This document shows, in pieces, positions 1-9,984 of a stretch of 44,716 bases of DNA. The notes below the pieces were generated by a model. It saw only the letters and a list, made by a program, of their open reading frames with translations. It was not told the origin of the DNA and searched no databases. The stretch's first letter is position 1. Each line of letters starts with the position of its first letter. A program made the translations under genes and the position numbers. Origin of the DNA: Gammaproteobacteria bacterium (GTDB taxonomy: Bacteria > Pseudomonadota > Gammaproteobacteria > UBA4575); contig JANQOB010000007.1 in assembly GCA_028279275.1 (NCBI GenBank), positions 1-44,716 on the forward strand. The letters are read 5' to 3'.

Positions 1-1016
1 GTGATAAACGTCGCACTGAGATCACTGATGCGCAAGCTGACCTCACTATGGAAGATTTAATTCCTGAAGAAAATGTTGTTGTTACATTGTCACATGCAGG
101 TTATGCCAAATCACAGCCACTAGATACTTACCGTGCGCAACGGCGCGGAGGGCGTGGTAAAGCTGCAACATCTGTCAAGGCTGAAGATTTTGTTGATCAA
201 TTGTTTGTTGCTAACACACACGACACAATTTTATGTTTTTCAAGTCGAGGCAAAGTTTATTGGTTAAAGGTTTATGCATTACCGCAAGCAGGTAGAACTG
301 CACGTGGAAAGCCAATTGTTAATTTGTTACCGCTTCAAGAAGGCGAACGCATTAACGTAGTGCTTCCTGTAAAAGAATATAGCGAGGACGCTTATGTCGT
401 AATGGTTGCAAGTAGTGGTACTGTAAAGAAAACTAAACTAACAGAGTTTTCTAGACCTCGTGCGAGCGGTATTTTAGCAGTGGATCTACGTGAAAATGAC
501 AGGCTCATTGATGTTGCTATTACAGATGGAAACACAGATCTCCTGTTAGTAAGTAGTGCTGGGAAAGCCATTCGATTTACCGAAGATGATGTGCGCGCAA
601 TGGGCCGCAATGCTACCGGTGTGCGAGGAATTAAATTAGCGGCTAACCAAGAGCTTGTCTCTTTGATAACTATTCAAGAAAATATGAGCTCAACAGATGT
701 CTTAGTTGCAACAGAGAATGGTTATGGGAAACGCACAGATATGAGTGAATATCCAGTGCAAAAACGTGGTGGACAAGGCGTTATCGCAATTCAAACATCG
801 GGACGTAATGGGAATGTGGTGGGCGCAGTTGCAGTATCCGATGACGATGAAATCATGTTGATAACAGATAGTGGTACGTTAGTCAGGACACCTGTAAAAG
901 ATGTGTCGCGAATGGGGCGCAATACTCAGGGTGTAAGATTGATTCGTCTTTCTGAAGAAGAGCGTTTGGTTGAGGTAGAGCGCATCGAAAATCTTGTGCA
1001 GCAAGTGAATGAATAA
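1..1016 (+). CDS. gyrA: DNA gyrase subunit A, C-terminal part (5' truncated by window)
   Basis: The frame is open from base 3 and the start lies outside the window. GyrA is the DNA cleavage-religation subunit of the A2B2 gyrase that introduces negative supercoils. What is present is the end of the core and the complete C-terminal beta-pinwheel that wraps DNA. The GyrA box (QRRGGRGK) is intact about 50 residues in; it is needed for wrapping and separates GyrA from ParC. Repeated blade signatures are visible ([30 protein letters not shown]). The protein ends in a short charged tail ([13 protein letters not shown]). serC follows after 103 bases on the same strand, the usual gammaproteobacterial neighbour. 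Identification is very secure; only the missing N-terminus with the catalytic tyrosine cannot be checked. Confidence 0.97.
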   Translation, partial: DKRRTEITDAQADLTMEDLIPEENVVVTLSHAGYAKSQPLDTYRAQRRGGRGKAATSVKAEDFVDQLFVANTHDTILCFSSRGKVYWLKVYALPQAGRTARGKPIVNLLPLQEGERINVVLPVKEYSEDAYVVMVASSGTVKKTKLTEFSRPRASGILAVDLRENDRLIDVAITDGNTDLLLVSSAGKAIRFTEDDVRAMGRNATGVRGIKLAANQELVSLITIQENMSSTDVLVATENGYGKRTDMSEYPVQKRGGQGVIAIQTSGRNGNVVGAVAVSDDDEIMLITDSGTLVRTPVKDVSRMGRNTQGVRLIRLSEEERLVEVERIENLVQQVNE

Positions 1017-1119
1017 GGCGCTTTTAAAATAAATTCTTTATAGTCCATTAATGAAATTATTTAGATAATGTTCTGAATAATCATCATCAAATCTTTTTCC
1101 AATTTTTATAGATTCTAGT

Positions 1120-2211
1120 ATGTCTTCTGGTCATCAAGAAATTTTTTATTTTGGCGCAGGCCCTGCGATGCTACCACGTAAAGTTTTGGAGCAAATTAAA
1201 GAAGAGCTAGTTAATTATCAAGGCACAGATTTATCTATGTTGGAACATTCACACCGCAGTGAAGTGTTCATCGAGTTGATGGATAAAGCGGAATATATGT
1301 TGCGTGAATTAATGGCTATTCCTAAAGAGTATGAAGTATTGTTTTTACATGGTGGAGCAACTGCACAGTATTCAATGTTGCCCATAAATTTTTTAGCTAA
1401 AAATGAAATGGCCGACTATATATGTACGGGGCATTGGTCGAGTAAAGCATGTGAAGAAGCAAAGCAGTTTGCAAACGTAAATGAAGTACATGCACTTGAG
1501 CAAAATGAAAAAGTAAAAATAAATCCTGTTGAAAAATGGCAATTAAATACAGATTCTGTTTATTTGCATTATTGTAGTAATGAAACAATCAACGGTATTT
1601 CATTTCCTGAAAGTATAAAGCTCGACAAAACAATTTTCTGTGATATGACATCATCTATTTTGACTAGCCAATTAGATATAAATGACTATGATTTGATTTA
1701 TGCCAGTGCACAAAAGAATTTAGGAATTGCGGGTTTGTGTCTTATTGTTATTAGAAATGATTTATTGAATAAAGTTAAATACAACGTGCCAAGAGTTTTT
1801 AATTATAAATTGTGTTACGAAAATAAATCATTAGTAAATACACCGCCTATATTTGCTATTTATGTTTTAGGATTAATGTTGAATTGGCTAAATGATCAGG
1901 GTGGTGTGAATGAGATTGGGAAGTTGAGAAAAAAATTTGCTAATAATATTTACAGTCTTATTGATAGTAGTGAATTATATCAAAATAATATCGATGTGCC
2001 ATTTCGCTCAAATGTAAATATCCCATTCACTATTAAAAGCGAAAAAGCGCAAGAAGAATTTTTATTGCAGGCAGAAAACAATAAACTACTTGGTTTGCGC
2101 GGACACAAAAGTGTGGGGGGGTTGCGAATAAGCCTATATAACGCTATGCCGATGCAAGGCACCCAAAAGCTTTTAGATTTTATGCATGATTTTGAATCGT
2201 ATCATGCATGA
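1120..2211 (+). CDS. serC: Phosphoserine aminotransferase
   Basis: Converts 3-phosphohydroxypyruvate and glutamate to phosphoserine and 2-oxoglutarate in serine synthesis, and acts in the pyridoxal phosphate pathway; cytosolic, PLP-dependent, class V aminotransferase. The 363-residue length is normal. The N-terminal FGAGPAMLP motif, the HGGATAQ segment near residue 78 and the PLP lysine K199 in SAQKN are all present, as are HYCSNETINGI and the C-terminal GHKSVGGLRISLYNAMP segment. The start ATG has no clear Shine-Dalgarno sequence, but the N-terminus matches the family. In related bacteria serC is followed directly by pheA; here 4.5 kb of opposite-strand sugar genes intervene. The second half of the gene is strongly A+T-rich. 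Confidence 0.95.
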   Translation: MSSGHQEIFYFGAGPAMLPRKVLEQIKEELVNYQGTDLSMLEHSHRSEVFIELMDKAEYMLRELMAIPKEYEVLFLHGGATAQYSMLPINFLAKNEMADYICTGHWSSKACEEAKQFANVNEVHALEQNEKVKINPVEKWQLNTDSVYLHYCSNETINGISFPESIKLDKTIFCDMTSSILTSQLDINDYDLIYASAQKNLGIAGLCLIVIRNDLLNKVKYNVPRVFNYKLCYENKSLVNTPPIFAIYVLGLMLNWLNDQGGVNEIGKLRKKFANNIYSLIDSSELYQNNIDVPFRSNVNIPFTIKSEKAQEEFLLQAENNKLLGLRGHKSVGGLRISLYNAMPMQGTQKLLDFMHDFESYHA

Positions 2212-2226
2212 AAAAATAGAATTTAT

Positions 2227-2463
2227 TTAAGCGAAATGACGATTGTTTTGTAGTCGACGGTCAAAATATACCATAGTTCCATCTGCGCAAGTCACAGGGA
2301 AAGTGCATGAAGTATTCTTTCTGCGCTCAACTAAATTAGATTTATTTCTATGAGTTTTTTGTTCTGATCGAAATGATGCAATTACCGCACATATCGACAA
2401 GACAGTAATGCTAGAAATAAGAGCAATTAAGCCTATGGTTAGTAAAATATTTACTAGTTGCAT
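2227..2463 (-). CDS. Small single-pass membrane protein, unknown function
   Basis: No family recognised. The start at 2463 is chosen over a longer frame beginning at 2496 because GGGGAG lies about 9 bases before this ATG. The 78-residue product begins MQLVNILL and has one strongly hydrophobic segment at about residues 3-31, followed by a basic cytoplasmic-type stretch (RSEQKTHRNKSNLVERRK) and a C-terminal part with two cysteines (SCTFPVTCADGTMVYFDRR). It lies about 160 bases downstream of the epimerase gene on the same strand and converges with serC, so it may be the last gene of the sugar island or a separate unit. The clean ribosome binding site supports a real gene; function cannot be inferred. 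Confidence 0.55.
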   Translation of the reverse strand: MQLVNILLTIGLIALISSITVLSICAVIASFRSEQKTHRNKSNLVERRKNTSCTFPVTCADGTMVYFDRRLQNNRHFA

Positions 2464-2623
2464 AGTTACGCTTCTCCCCAAGCATAGAAATGACACGTAA
2501 TTGCTGAACTTTTTTAAATCAGTGTGTTATTGGATATTCAGCAAGTATGATGGGGGAATAATACATAACCCACTGTAAGGTAACAAGGATTTAAAATTGA
2601 CACCTATTAAATAGTTGAAAATT

Positions 2624-3631
2624 TCAGACTTTGTAAAACTCTCGATACCACTCCACAAAAGTTCTTATGCCTGTTTCAACACTAGTATTTGGTTTGTAGT
2701 CAACGTCTTGTACCAAGGCTTCGACATCGGCATAAGTATCAGGCACGTCACCCGCCTGTAGTGGTAGTAAATTACGTTCTGCTTTTTTTCCTAAGCAGTC
2801 TTCTAATACTTCAATGTAGCGGCTGAGTTCGACAGGCGTATTATTGCCAATGTTATACAGTCGGTACGGCGCAAAGCTGCTTGCACTATCAGGCATATCA
2901 CTGTCCCATTCTGAGTTTTTCTCAGGTAAATTATCCAATGTGCGAATCACACCTTCAACGATATCGTCAATGTATGTGAAATCACGGCGATGGTTGCCAT
3001 AATTAAATACATCAATGGGCTTACCCGCTAGGATATTTTTTGTAAACAAGAATAGCGCCATATCTGGTCGTCCCCATGGGCCATATACTGTGAAAAATCT
3101 CAATCCAGTAGTAGGTAATCCATATAAATTGCTATAAACATGTGCCATGAGTTCGTTAGCTTTTTTTGTGGCCGCATATAAACTTAAAGGATGGTCTACA
3201 TTATGATGAACTGAAAATGGCATTTTTGTATTGGCGCCATATACAGAACTACTTGAAGCATATACAAGATGTTCTACTTCATTGTATCTACATGATTCTA
3301 AAATATTGCAAAAACCAACCAGGTTGGAGTCAACATATGCAGATGGGTTTTCAATGGAATAACGAACTCCTGCTTGTGCAGCAAGATTGATTACACGCTG
3401 AGGTTTAAATTTAGAAACTGTTTCAAAGATTTTTTCTTTATCTTCTAAATTAATCTTTGCTTCCGTGAATTTGTCATAAGCTTTAACTCGCTCAAGTCTT
3501 CCAAGTTTCAAATTTACGTCATAGTAGTCATTGATATTATCAATCCCTAATACTTCATCGCCACGCTCTAGCAAATATATTGATACTGCAGATCCAATGA
3601 ACCCGGCGGAACCTGTGACAACGACTTTCAT
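2624..3631 (-). CDS. NAD-dependent UDP-sugar 4-epimerase (UDP-glucuronate 4-epimerase type)
   Basis: Extended short-chain dehydrogenase/reductase that inverts C4 of a UDP-sugar, most like UDP-glucuronate 4-epimerases. The N-terminal dinucleotide-binding motif TGSAGFIG (residues 6-13), an acidic residue at the end of beta-2 ([10 protein letters not shown]), the SSSSVYG segment (S126-G132 region) and the catalytic Y152xxxK156 pair (YAATKK) are all present. The DYYDVNLK segment and [14 protein letters not shown] are typical of the UDP-glucuronate subgroup. Length 335 is usual. It follows the nucleotide-sugar dehydrogenase by 41 bases on the same strand, so the pair could make a UDP-hexuronic acid and then epimerise it for a surface polysaccharide. 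The exact substrate (UDP-GlcA or an N-acetyl form) is inferred, not shown. Confidence 0.88.
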   Translation of the reverse strand: MKVVVTGSAGFIGSAVSIYLLERGDEVLGIDNINDYYDVNLKLGRLERVKAYDKFTEAKINLEDKEKIFETVSKFKPQRVINLAAQAGVRYSIENPSAYVDSNLVGFCNILESCRYNEVEHLVYASSSSVYGANTKMPFSVHHNVDHPLSLYAATKKANELMAHVYSNLYGLPTTGLRFFTVYGPWGRPDMALFLFTKNILAGKPIDVFNYGNHRRDFTYIDDIVEGVIRTLDNLPEKNSEWDSDMPDSASSFAPYRLYNIGNNTPVELSRYIEVLEDCLGKKAERNLLPLQAGDVPDTYADVEALVQDVDYKPNTSVETGIRTFVEWYREFYKV

Positions 3632-3672
3632 ATATTAAATTTGGTACTCATACAAAACTCTTGTGTGGAAAA

Positions 3673-4950
3673 CTATAGCCGCCCATCCACTAAGTTTTTC
3701 GGAAAAATATTCTTAACATCAAAAATAACATGATTTTCTTTCCCTAGAGCATGTATTTTTTCAATGCTTATGCTTTTAAATTTATCGTGATTTACGGCAA
3801 CTATAATTGCATCATATTTGCCTGATGTAGGCATTTCTGGCAGGAAGGATGCATCATATTCTGAATTGGCTTCATCTAAATCAATCCACGGATCATATAT
3901 ATCAACTTGTGAGTGATAAGTAGTAAATTCATTTACAACATCAATTACGCGCGTATTACGAATATCTGGGCAGTTTTCTTTAAATGTGAATCCAAGAATT
4001 AATATGTTTGCGTCCACAATATGTATTTTCTTTTGCAACATAAGTTTAATTACATGTTCTGCAACATATGCGCCCATCGAATCATTAATACGTCGTCCGG
4101 ATAAAATTACTTCTGGGTTGTAACCAATTTCTTTAGCTCTATATGTCAGGTAATAAGGATCAACCCCTATACAGTGACCACCAACTAATCCTGGTCTGAA
4201 TGGTAAAAAATTCCATTTTGTTCCCGCTGCCTCAAGAACTTCTAAGGTATCAATTTCTAGGCGGTTAAAGATAAGTGAAAGTTCATTAATTAGTGCAATG
4301 TTAAGATCGCGTTGAGTATTTTCAATCACCTTTGCCGCTTCTGCTACTTGTATACTGCTTGTTTTATGCGTGCCTGCAACAATAATTTTTAAGTACAACT
4401 CATCGATAAAATCTGTAACTTCCGGAGTTGAACCCGATATAATTTTTTTTATAGTGGGAAGGCGATGTTCTTTGTCGCCAGGATTAATACGTTCTGGGCT
4501 GTAGCCAGCATAAAAGTCCTGGTTAAATTTTAAATTTGATTCTTGTTCTAGTATTGGCACGCAGAACTCTTCTGTTGCACCTGGGTAAACGGTCGATTCG
4601 TATATTACGATATTGCCAGCATCGAGAACGCTCCCAACAATTTTTGATGCTTGCTTGATCGCGGACAAGTCAGGAACTTTATGCTTATTTATTGGAGTGG
4701 GAACAGTGACAATATATATGTTGCATGTCTGGAGTTCCTCAATAGATGAGGAGAATTTTAAATGTTTTACAGACTTTAATTCGTCTTGACTAACTTCCAA
4801 GGTGCGATCGATACCTTGTTTCAATTCATCGAGACGGGATGTATTAACATCAAAACCTACAGTAGCGTAATGTTTGCTAAACTCTACTGCGAGGGGTAGA
4901 CCTACATATCCAAGACCTATAATGGCAATTTTAATGTTATCTGGAAGCAC
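3673..4950 (-). CDS. UDP-sugar 6-dehydrogenase, WbpO/TviB-like
   Basis: NAD-dependent oxidation of the C6 hydroxyl of a UDP-hexose or UDP-N-acetylhexosamine to the uronic acid, a precursor of surface polysaccharide. The N-terminal Rossmann motif [10 protein letters not shown] (residues 12-21), the central helix with K207, the catalytic cysteine C260 in [17 protein letters not shown] and the GRRINDSMG segment are seen. The [13 protein letters not shown] form favours the WbpO/TviB group acting on UDP-N-acetylhexosamines over classical UDP-glucose dehydrogenase. At 425 residues it is full length. The start codon is GTG with only a weak ribosome binding site. It lies 200 bases downstream of the decarboxylase gene and just upstream of the epimerase. 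A TviB/TviC-like pairing is plausible, but the substrate is an inference. Confidence 0.88.
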   Translation of the reverse strand: MLPDNIKIAIIGLGYVGLPLAVEFSKHYATVGFDVNTSRLDELKQGIDRTLEVSQDELKSVKHLKFSSSIEELQTCNIYIVTVPTPINKHKVPDLSAIKQASKIVGSVLDAGNIVIYESTVYPGATEEFCVPILEQESNLKFNQDFYAGYSPERINPGDKEHRLPTIKKIISGSTPEVTDFIDELYLKIIVAGTHKTSSIQVAEAAKVIENTQRDLNIALINELSLIFNRLEIDTLEVLEAAGTKWNFLPFRPGLVGGHCIGVDPYYLTYRAKEIGYNPEVILSGRRINDSMGAYVAEHVIKLMLQKKIHIVDANILILGFTFKENCPDIRNTRVIDVVNEFTTYHSQVDIYDPWIDLDEANSEYDASFLPEMPTSGKYDAIIVAVNHDKFKSISIEKIHALGKENHVIFDVKNIFPKNLVDGRL

Positions 4951-5151
4951 AATTTCGCTTATTTAGCCTTAAGTATGATAATGAAGGACTATAGTATTGA
5001 TTTTTTTAAGATAGTGGTTTGGCTGAGAATTATGTGATTTTTGCTGTCAAGATACAAATTATTAAAAGATGTAATGCTTGAATTTATGTCTAAGAGGAAG
5101 TCATTTGAGTGAAACAATCTTTGAATAATTAATATGGATACTTTTTCAATT

Positions 5152-6378
5152 CTATATCAGATATTCATTAGCTTTGGGTTGGCTTAAAAAATTAATCGGG
5201 CTCGCAGTATATCCATAGGCGCCTGATTGTAAGATGGCTACATTATCACCGACTTCAGCTTTACTTAATTCTAGGTTATCACCAAGAAGATCTAATGGAG
5301 TGCAAAGTTTTCCAACTACATTCACTACCTCTTTTTCAGGAGAGTTGAGTTTATTCGCAATGTAGACTGGAAAGTTTTTTCTATTCCTTTGACCCAAATT
5401 TCCTGATGCGGCTAATTGATGGTGCATGCCGCCATTAGTGATTAAATAAGTTTTTCCTCTTGAAATTTTTTTATCAACTACCTTGCAAAGATACACGCCT
5501 GACTCACCTACGATATATCGACCCAACTCTATAATTACATTGATGGGTTGTTCTGAGGGTATAGACTCAACAATAGGAAATAATGAATGCATGTTTTTCC
5601 CTATTGAGCTAAGTTCTAAAGGAGTATGTTTAGAAAAGTAAGGAATGCCAAAACCTCCGCCCATATTGATGGCTTTAATAGGAATTTTATATGTAGAGGT
5701 AAACTCTTTAATGAGTTCTATGGTTTTATTTTGTGAATAATTTATTGCCTCAGCGTCAAGTATTTGTGAACCACTGTAGACATGGAAACCATGTAAATCA
5801 ATGCATGAGTCTTTTATCCAATTTAATAATTCCGGCACCTGTTCAGCGTCAATACCAAATTGACTAGAACCACTTGCCATTTTCATGCCGGCACGTTTTT
5901 GTGTGTAGGTTGGGTTCACGCGAATCAACACTGAAGGTTTATGCATGACCTCAGTGCCAATTTCATCCAATCTATGTAACTCAAGACTAGATTCAGCACT
6001 GATTACAATTCCATTTTTAACGGCAATTTCTAATTCTTCATAACTTTTCCCTGGGCCTGTAAGGCAAATATTGGTGCTATCCATACCGGTAGCAAGAGCT
6101 GTTTTCATTTCTTCCAACGAAGATACTTCGAGGCCATCTACATGATCGGCGATAAAGCTGACAAGAGCGGGGAGAGGGTTGGCTTTTATTGAGTAATGAA
6201 TTTTTATGGGATTAGGGAGAGAACTTCGAAGCAGCTTGATTTTTTCGATTATTATTTGTTTCGAATAAATGAAGCAGGGTGGTTTTAATCCTGCATCATC
6301 TAACTCTGTAATACTTTTACCAGAAATGCATAAAGTATTATCGCGAATTTCAAAATTATCTAATGGATTATAAGACAT
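5152..6378 (-). CDS. PLP-dependent decarboxylase, exosortase A system-associated type
   Basis: Fold-type III decarboxylase of the diaminopimelate/ornithine decarboxylase superfamily. The PLP lysine is K65 in HYSIKAN, and the phosphate-binding glycine motif MGGGFGIPY follows near residue 240; a C-terminal GKLCTPLDLLG segment provides the cysteine/aspartate active-site pair. The overall pattern, including the N-terminal TPxFxYS-like segment (PPCFIYSK), best matches the decarboxylases found beside exosortase A and extracellular polysaccharide genes in beta- and gammaproteobacteria. No exosortase, polymerase or acyl-CoA ligase gene is visible here, so it appears detached from the usual cluster. 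Its physiological substrate is unknown. It is transcribed away from pheA across a 323-base spacer. Confidence 0.82.
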   Translation of the reverse strand: MSYNPLDNFEIRDNTLCISGKSITELDDAGLKPPCFIYSKQIIIEKIKLLRSSLPNPIKIHYSIKANPLPALVSFIADHVDGLEVSSLEEMKTALATGMDSTNICLTGPGKSYEELEIAVKNGIVISAESSLELHRLDEIGTEVMHKPSVLIRVNPTYTQKRAGMKMASGSSQFGIDAEQVPELLNWIKDSCIDLHGFHVYSGSQILDAEAINYSQNKTIELIKEFTSTYKIPIKAINMGGGFGIPYFSKHTPLELSSIGKNMHSLFPIVESIPSEQPINVIIELGRYIVGESGVYLCKVVDKKISRGKTYLITNGGMHHQLAASGNLGQRNRKNFPVYIANKLNSPEKEVVNVVGKLCTPLDLLGDNLELSKAEVGDNVAILQSGAYGYTASPINFLSQPKANEYLI

Positions 6379-6701
6379 GTAAAAAAATGAATGAATATAA
6401 TTATTTATCGTTGAGGTTTGATTATAGATGAATTAAATCAATTTGTTACAGCAGTGCAGATGTGTGTATCGGTATGGATCACAGAGTAGAAAATGGCAGC
6501 AGTTTATAGGATAGAATCCGTCAATCGTATTATCGGCCATGTAGTATGCTTATTTGGCTCAAAGGGTAATAACGAGTTCGAAAATTCTGTGTATCTGTAA
6601 GGTTGTAGTATTCTTGATTGCTATATAAGGTAGCACGTTATAAAAATGTCCTGTTTATAATGCAATTAGGAAGCCTCAAAAAATTAGTTACTTAATATTA
6701 T
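6379..6701. other. Divergent intergenic spacer between decarboxylase gene and pheA
   Basis: No convincing gene is seen in these 323 bases on either strand. The spacer must hold the promoter of the aromatic operon now that serC is separated from pheA, and that of the minus-strand decarboxylase. A TATAAT hexamer lies at 6656-6661. The pheA ATG has no obvious ribosome binding site close by; AGGA occurs about 30 bases upstream. I see no phe-attenuator-like leader peptide with a run of Phe codons. Confidence 0.6.
6656..6661 (+). promoter_or_regulatory. Candidate -10 element for pheA
   Basis: A perfect TATAAT lies 41 bases before the pheA ATG. The hexamer 17 bases upstream (GCACGT region) is a poor -35 match, so the assignment rests mainly on the -10 sequence and its position. 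Confidence 0.35.
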
Positions 6702-7784
6702 ATGAGTAAAAAAACACTCTCTGACTTGCGGCAACAAATTGATGCTGTAGATAGGCAGTTACTCGATCTTATTAGTGATCGGGCTAAACTGGCTCAACAG
6801 GTCGCAGAAGTAAAAGCGGATTCTGGCGAGTCAAATGCCTACTATCGCCCAGATCGAGAAGCGAGTGTTTTAAAACAAGTGCTAGAGCATAATCAGGGCC
6901 CATTGTCCGATGAGGAAATGGCTAGGTTAATTAGAGAAATTATGTCTGCCTGTTTAGCCTTGGAACAACGCTTGCAAGTAGCTTTTCTAGGGCCTGCCGG
7001 CACATTTACAGAGGAAGCCGCGTATAAACATTTCGGGCATTCAATACAGACTTTAGGGGCAAATAGCATTGATGATGTATTTCGTGAAGTAGAAGCTGAT
7101 AACGCTAACTATGGTGTTGTACCAATTGAAAATTCTACTCAAGGAATTGTAAACAGTACCTTGGACATGTTTTTAGAATCCACGCTTAAAATAGTTGGTG
7201 AAGTTGAATTACGAGTGCACCAGCATTTACTAAGTAATGTTGTGGATTTAAAAGAGATAAGCGTGTTGTACTCTCACCAGCAATCACTCGCACAATGTAA
7301 AAAATGGTTAGAGAATAATCTTCCCGGAGTAACGCGTGTTCCGGTAAGCAGCAATGCGGATGCTGCTAAGCGTGCTGCAAGTGAAAATAATGCGGCTGCA
7401 ATCGCTAGTGAAACAGCTGCAAATGTTTATGGCCTCGCTATACACGACAAAAATATTGAAGATGTACCAGATAATAAGACAAGGTTTTTAATTATCGGTA
7501 AACAAGAGGTTGAGCCTTCTGGCGATGATAAAACTACGTTGTTGATATCTGCGCGCAATAAACCTGGTGCCCTTTATAATTTATTACAACCATTAGCAAA
7601 AAATAATGTCAGCATGACAAGAATTGAATCAAGGCCTTCACATTGTGTGAATTGGGAATATGTATTTTTTCTAGATCTTGAAGGGCATTTAAAAACCGAG
7701 ACTATTGAAAATTGTATCTCTGAGTTAAAACATGACGCTGATCTTTTAAAAGTGCTCGGTTCATACCCTCGGGCTGCGTTATAA
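6702..7784 (+). CDS. pheA: Bifunctional chorismate mutase / prephenate dehydratase
   Basis: Converts chorismate to prephenate and then to phenylpyruvate, the committed route to phenylalanine. Three domains are seen in order: an AroQ-type chorismate mutase (about residues 1-92, beginning LSDLRQQIDAVDRQLLDLISDRA), prephenate dehydratase (about 93-270, with FLGPAGTFTEEA and the TRFLIIG segment carrying the key Thr-Arg-Phe), and a C-terminal ACT regulatory domain (about 278-355) with the GALYNLL and ESRPS motifs that bind phenylalanine in feedback inhibition. Length 360 is typical. tyrA follows after 22 bases. In many relatives hisC lies between pheA and tyrA; it is absent here. Confidence 0.97.
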   Translation: MSKKTLSDLRQQIDAVDRQLLDLISDRAKLAQQVAEVKADSGESNAYYRPDREASVLKQVLEHNQGPLSDEEMARLIREIMSACLALEQRLQVAFLGPAGTFTEEAAYKHFGHSIQTLGANSIDDVFREVEADNANYGVVPIENSTQGIVNSTLDMFLESTLKIVGEVELRVHQHLLSNVVDLKEISVLYSHQQSLAQCKKWLENNLPGVTRVPVSSNADAAKRAASENNAAAIASETAANVYGLAIHDKNIEDVPDNKTRFLIIGKQEVEPSGDDKTTLLISARNKPGALYNLLQPLAKNNVSMTRIESRPSHCVNWEYVFFLDLEGHLKTETIENCISELKHDADLLKVLGSYPRAAL

Positions 7785-7806
7785 GAAATTCAATTTGCAC
7801 TTATAG

Positions 7807-8667
7807 ATGTTTGATAACGTTTACCTAATTGGCGTTGGTCTAATCAACGCCTCGCTTGCTAAAGACCTTAAGCGAGAACAACTTGCCAAGACGGTTGTCG
7901 GCATTGGCCGCAATGCAGAGCGTCTGGCTAATGCGCAATCATTGAATATCATTGATCAGTATCAATTGATACAGGAAGCTGATGTAACAAGTGCAGATGT
8001 AATCGTGGTTGGTGTGCCGGTATCCAAGATTAAAGATAGTTTTGATGCAATTAAACCAACACTTGATTCAGCTACTCTGTTAACTGATGTTGGTAGCAGT
8101 AAAACTACAGTTATTCAGGCGGCTGTAGAGGTATTTGGCGAATTACCCAAAAATTTGGTTCCCGGGCATCCGATTGCAGGCAGTGAACAGAATGGTTTTG
8201 AGCATGCAACTGAAGAGCTGTATAAAAACCGAAAAGTAATTTTGACTCCGACTGAAAAAACAGCAGATGAAGCAGTTAAAAAAATTACCAAAATGTGGCA
8301 AAGCGTTGGAGCTATCGTAGATGTGATGTCTGCTTCACAGCATGATGCGATATTAGCGGCCACAAGCCACTTGCCACATGTAGTGGCTTATAGTTTGGTA
8401 AATTATTTGGGTCAACGAGATGATGCAGAGAACATCTTTAATTATGCTGCAGGAGGGTTTTATGATTTTACCCGTATTGCATCGAGTGATTCGACCATGT
8501 GGACGGACATTTGTGTAGAAAATAAAGATGAAATAATTAAATCAATAGACGGCTTCATAAACTGTCTTGACAATTTAAAACAAACGATCGCTGATCAAGA
8601 TAAAGCAGTGGTTCATGAATTATTTTTGCGAGCCAAACTCCTGCGTGATAAAAATTTAGCTAATTAA
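7807..8667 (+). CDS. tyrA: Prephenate/arogenate dehydrogenase
   Basis: NAD(P)-dependent oxidative decarboxylation of prephenate (or arogenate) in tyrosine synthesis. The N-terminal nucleotide-binding motif GVGLINASLA (residues 9-18) and the substrate-binding PGHPIAGSEQNG segment are clear, with the ATSHLPHVVAYSL helix carrying the conserved His residues after it. There is no chorismate mutase domain, so this is the single-domain cyclohexadienyl type; length 286 fits. The last base of its TAA is the first base of the aroA ATG, so the two genes are probably translationally coupled. Cofactor and substrate preference cannot be fixed by eye. Confidence 0.95.
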   Translation: MFDNVYLIGVGLINASLAKDLKREQLAKTVVGIGRNAERLANAQSLNIIDQYQLIQEADVTSADVIVVGVPVSKIKDSFDAIKPTLDSATLLTDVGSSKTTVIQAAVEVFGELPKNLVPGHPIAGSEQNGFEHATEELYKNRKVILTPTEKTADEAVKKITKMWQSVGAIVDVMSASQHDAILAATSHLPHVVAYSLVNYLGQRDDAENIFNYAAGGFYDFTRIASSDSTMWTDICVENKDEIIKSIDGFINCLDNLKQTIADQDKAVVHELFLRAKLLRDKNLAN

Positions 8668-9974
8668 TGTCAACTGAATCTTTTCGATTACAACCTGGCT
8701 CTTATTGTAGCGGTGAGACGCATATCCCGGGTGATAAATCTATTTCGCACCGCGCTGTTATGCTGGCCTCATTAGCCGAAGGTGAGAGTGAGGTGCGGGG
8801 CTTTTTACCCTCCAGTGACTGTGAAGCCACCTTGAGCGCATTTCAGAATATGGGAGTATTATTTGATCGTGTTGATGCGACAAATATACGCATTAATGGA
8901 GTTGGTTTAGGCGGACTGCGTGAACCAGGAAATGTGCTTGATATGGGAAACTCAGGTACGGCAATGCGTTTAATGGCTGGAATACTTTGTGGGCAAAAAT
9001 TTTCGTCTTCGTTAATTGGTGACGCGTCACTTTCCAAGCGTCCTATGCAACGCATACAAATTCCATTGAAGGAAATGGGAGCAGATATCACCAGTGAAAA
9101 AAATTATACGCCACCATTAGTCATTCATCCTGTTAATCATTTAAATTCAATTCAGTACGAATTGCCTGTACCGAGCGCTCAAGTTAAGTCATGTGTTTTA
9201 TTAGCAGGTTTGTTTGCACAAGGAAAAACTTGCGTTACAGAAAAAGCAATCACACGCGATCATACTGAGAGAATGTTGCAGAGTTTTGCTTATCCGATTG
9301 AGGTGGCGCGTAACACAATTTGTTTGCAGGGGCACTGTAAATTACGTGCTGGTTCGATTAATGTCCCTGGCGATTTATCCTCTGCTGCGTTTTTAATCGT
9401 TGCAGCTTTAATATCGAAATATGCTGAACTTACGATTCGTAAAGTGGGTATCAACCCAACGCGCGATGGGTTTATAAAAATTCTGCGGGAGATGGGGGCG
9501 AGAATAGAAATATTAAATCAAACCTATTTTGGTAAGGAACCAGTGGCAGATATCGTTGTACACAACAGCGAATTGCACGGCATTAATATTCCACTAGATT
9601 TAATTGCAAATTCTATAGATGAATTTCCTATACTTTTCATTGCTGCAGCTTGTGCAAAAGGCGTGACTAATTTGAGTGGTGCTCAAGAGTTGCGAGTTAA
9701 AGAATCGGATCGTCTCACTACTATGGCTATTGGGTTGCAAGCACTTGGTATAGAAGTAATGGAAAAGCCTGATGGAATTATTATAAATGGTGGTCAGTTC
9801 CAAGGTGGAGAAATTGATAGTGGAGGCGATCATCGAATAGCAATGGCTTTTGCGATGGCTTCCATATGTGCAAAGGGTGACATCATTGTTCGAGATACTG
9901 TAAATGTTGCCACATCTTTTCCCAATTTCGTTGAGATCAGTGCCAACTTGGGTTTAAAAATTTCTCAATATTAA
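8667..9974 (+). CDS. aroA: 3-phosphoshikimate 1-carboxyvinyltransferase (EPSP synthase)
   Basis: Joins shikimate 3-phosphate and phosphoenolpyruvate in the sixth step of the shikimate pathway; cytosolic. Key motifs are GDKSISHRAVMLASLAEG near the N-terminus, MGNSGTAMRLMAG, GDASLSKRPM, SAQVKSCVLLAG, TRDHTERML, and the C-terminal RVKESDRL and GGDHRIAMAFAMA segments. Length 435 is typical of stand-alone AroA. It starts on the last base of the tyrA stop codon and cmk begins 10 bases after it, so it is mid-operon. In some gammaproteobacteria tyrA and aroA are fused; here they are separate but overlapping by one base. Confidence 0.97.
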   Translation: MSTESFRLQPGSYCSGETHIPGDKSISHRAVMLASLAEGESEVRGFLPSSDCEATLSAFQNMGVLFDRVDATNIRINGVGLGGLREPGNVLDMGNSGTAMRLMAGILCGQKFSSSLIGDASLSKRPMQRIQIPLKEMGADITSEKNYTPPLVIHPVNHLNSIQYELPVPSAQVKSCVLLAGLFAQGKTCVTEKAITRDHTERMLQSFAYPIEVARNTICLQGHCKLRAGSINVPGDLSSAAFLIVAALISKYAELTIRKVGINPTRDGFIKILREMGARIEILNQTYFGKEPVADIVVHNSELHGINIPLDLIANSIDEFPILFIAAACAKGVTNLSGAQELRVKESDRLTTMAIGLQALGIEVMEKPDGIIINGGQFQGGEIDSGGDHRIAMAFAMASICAKGDIIVRDTVNVATSFPNFVEISANLGLKISQY

Positions 9975-9984
9975 ACCACTATAG

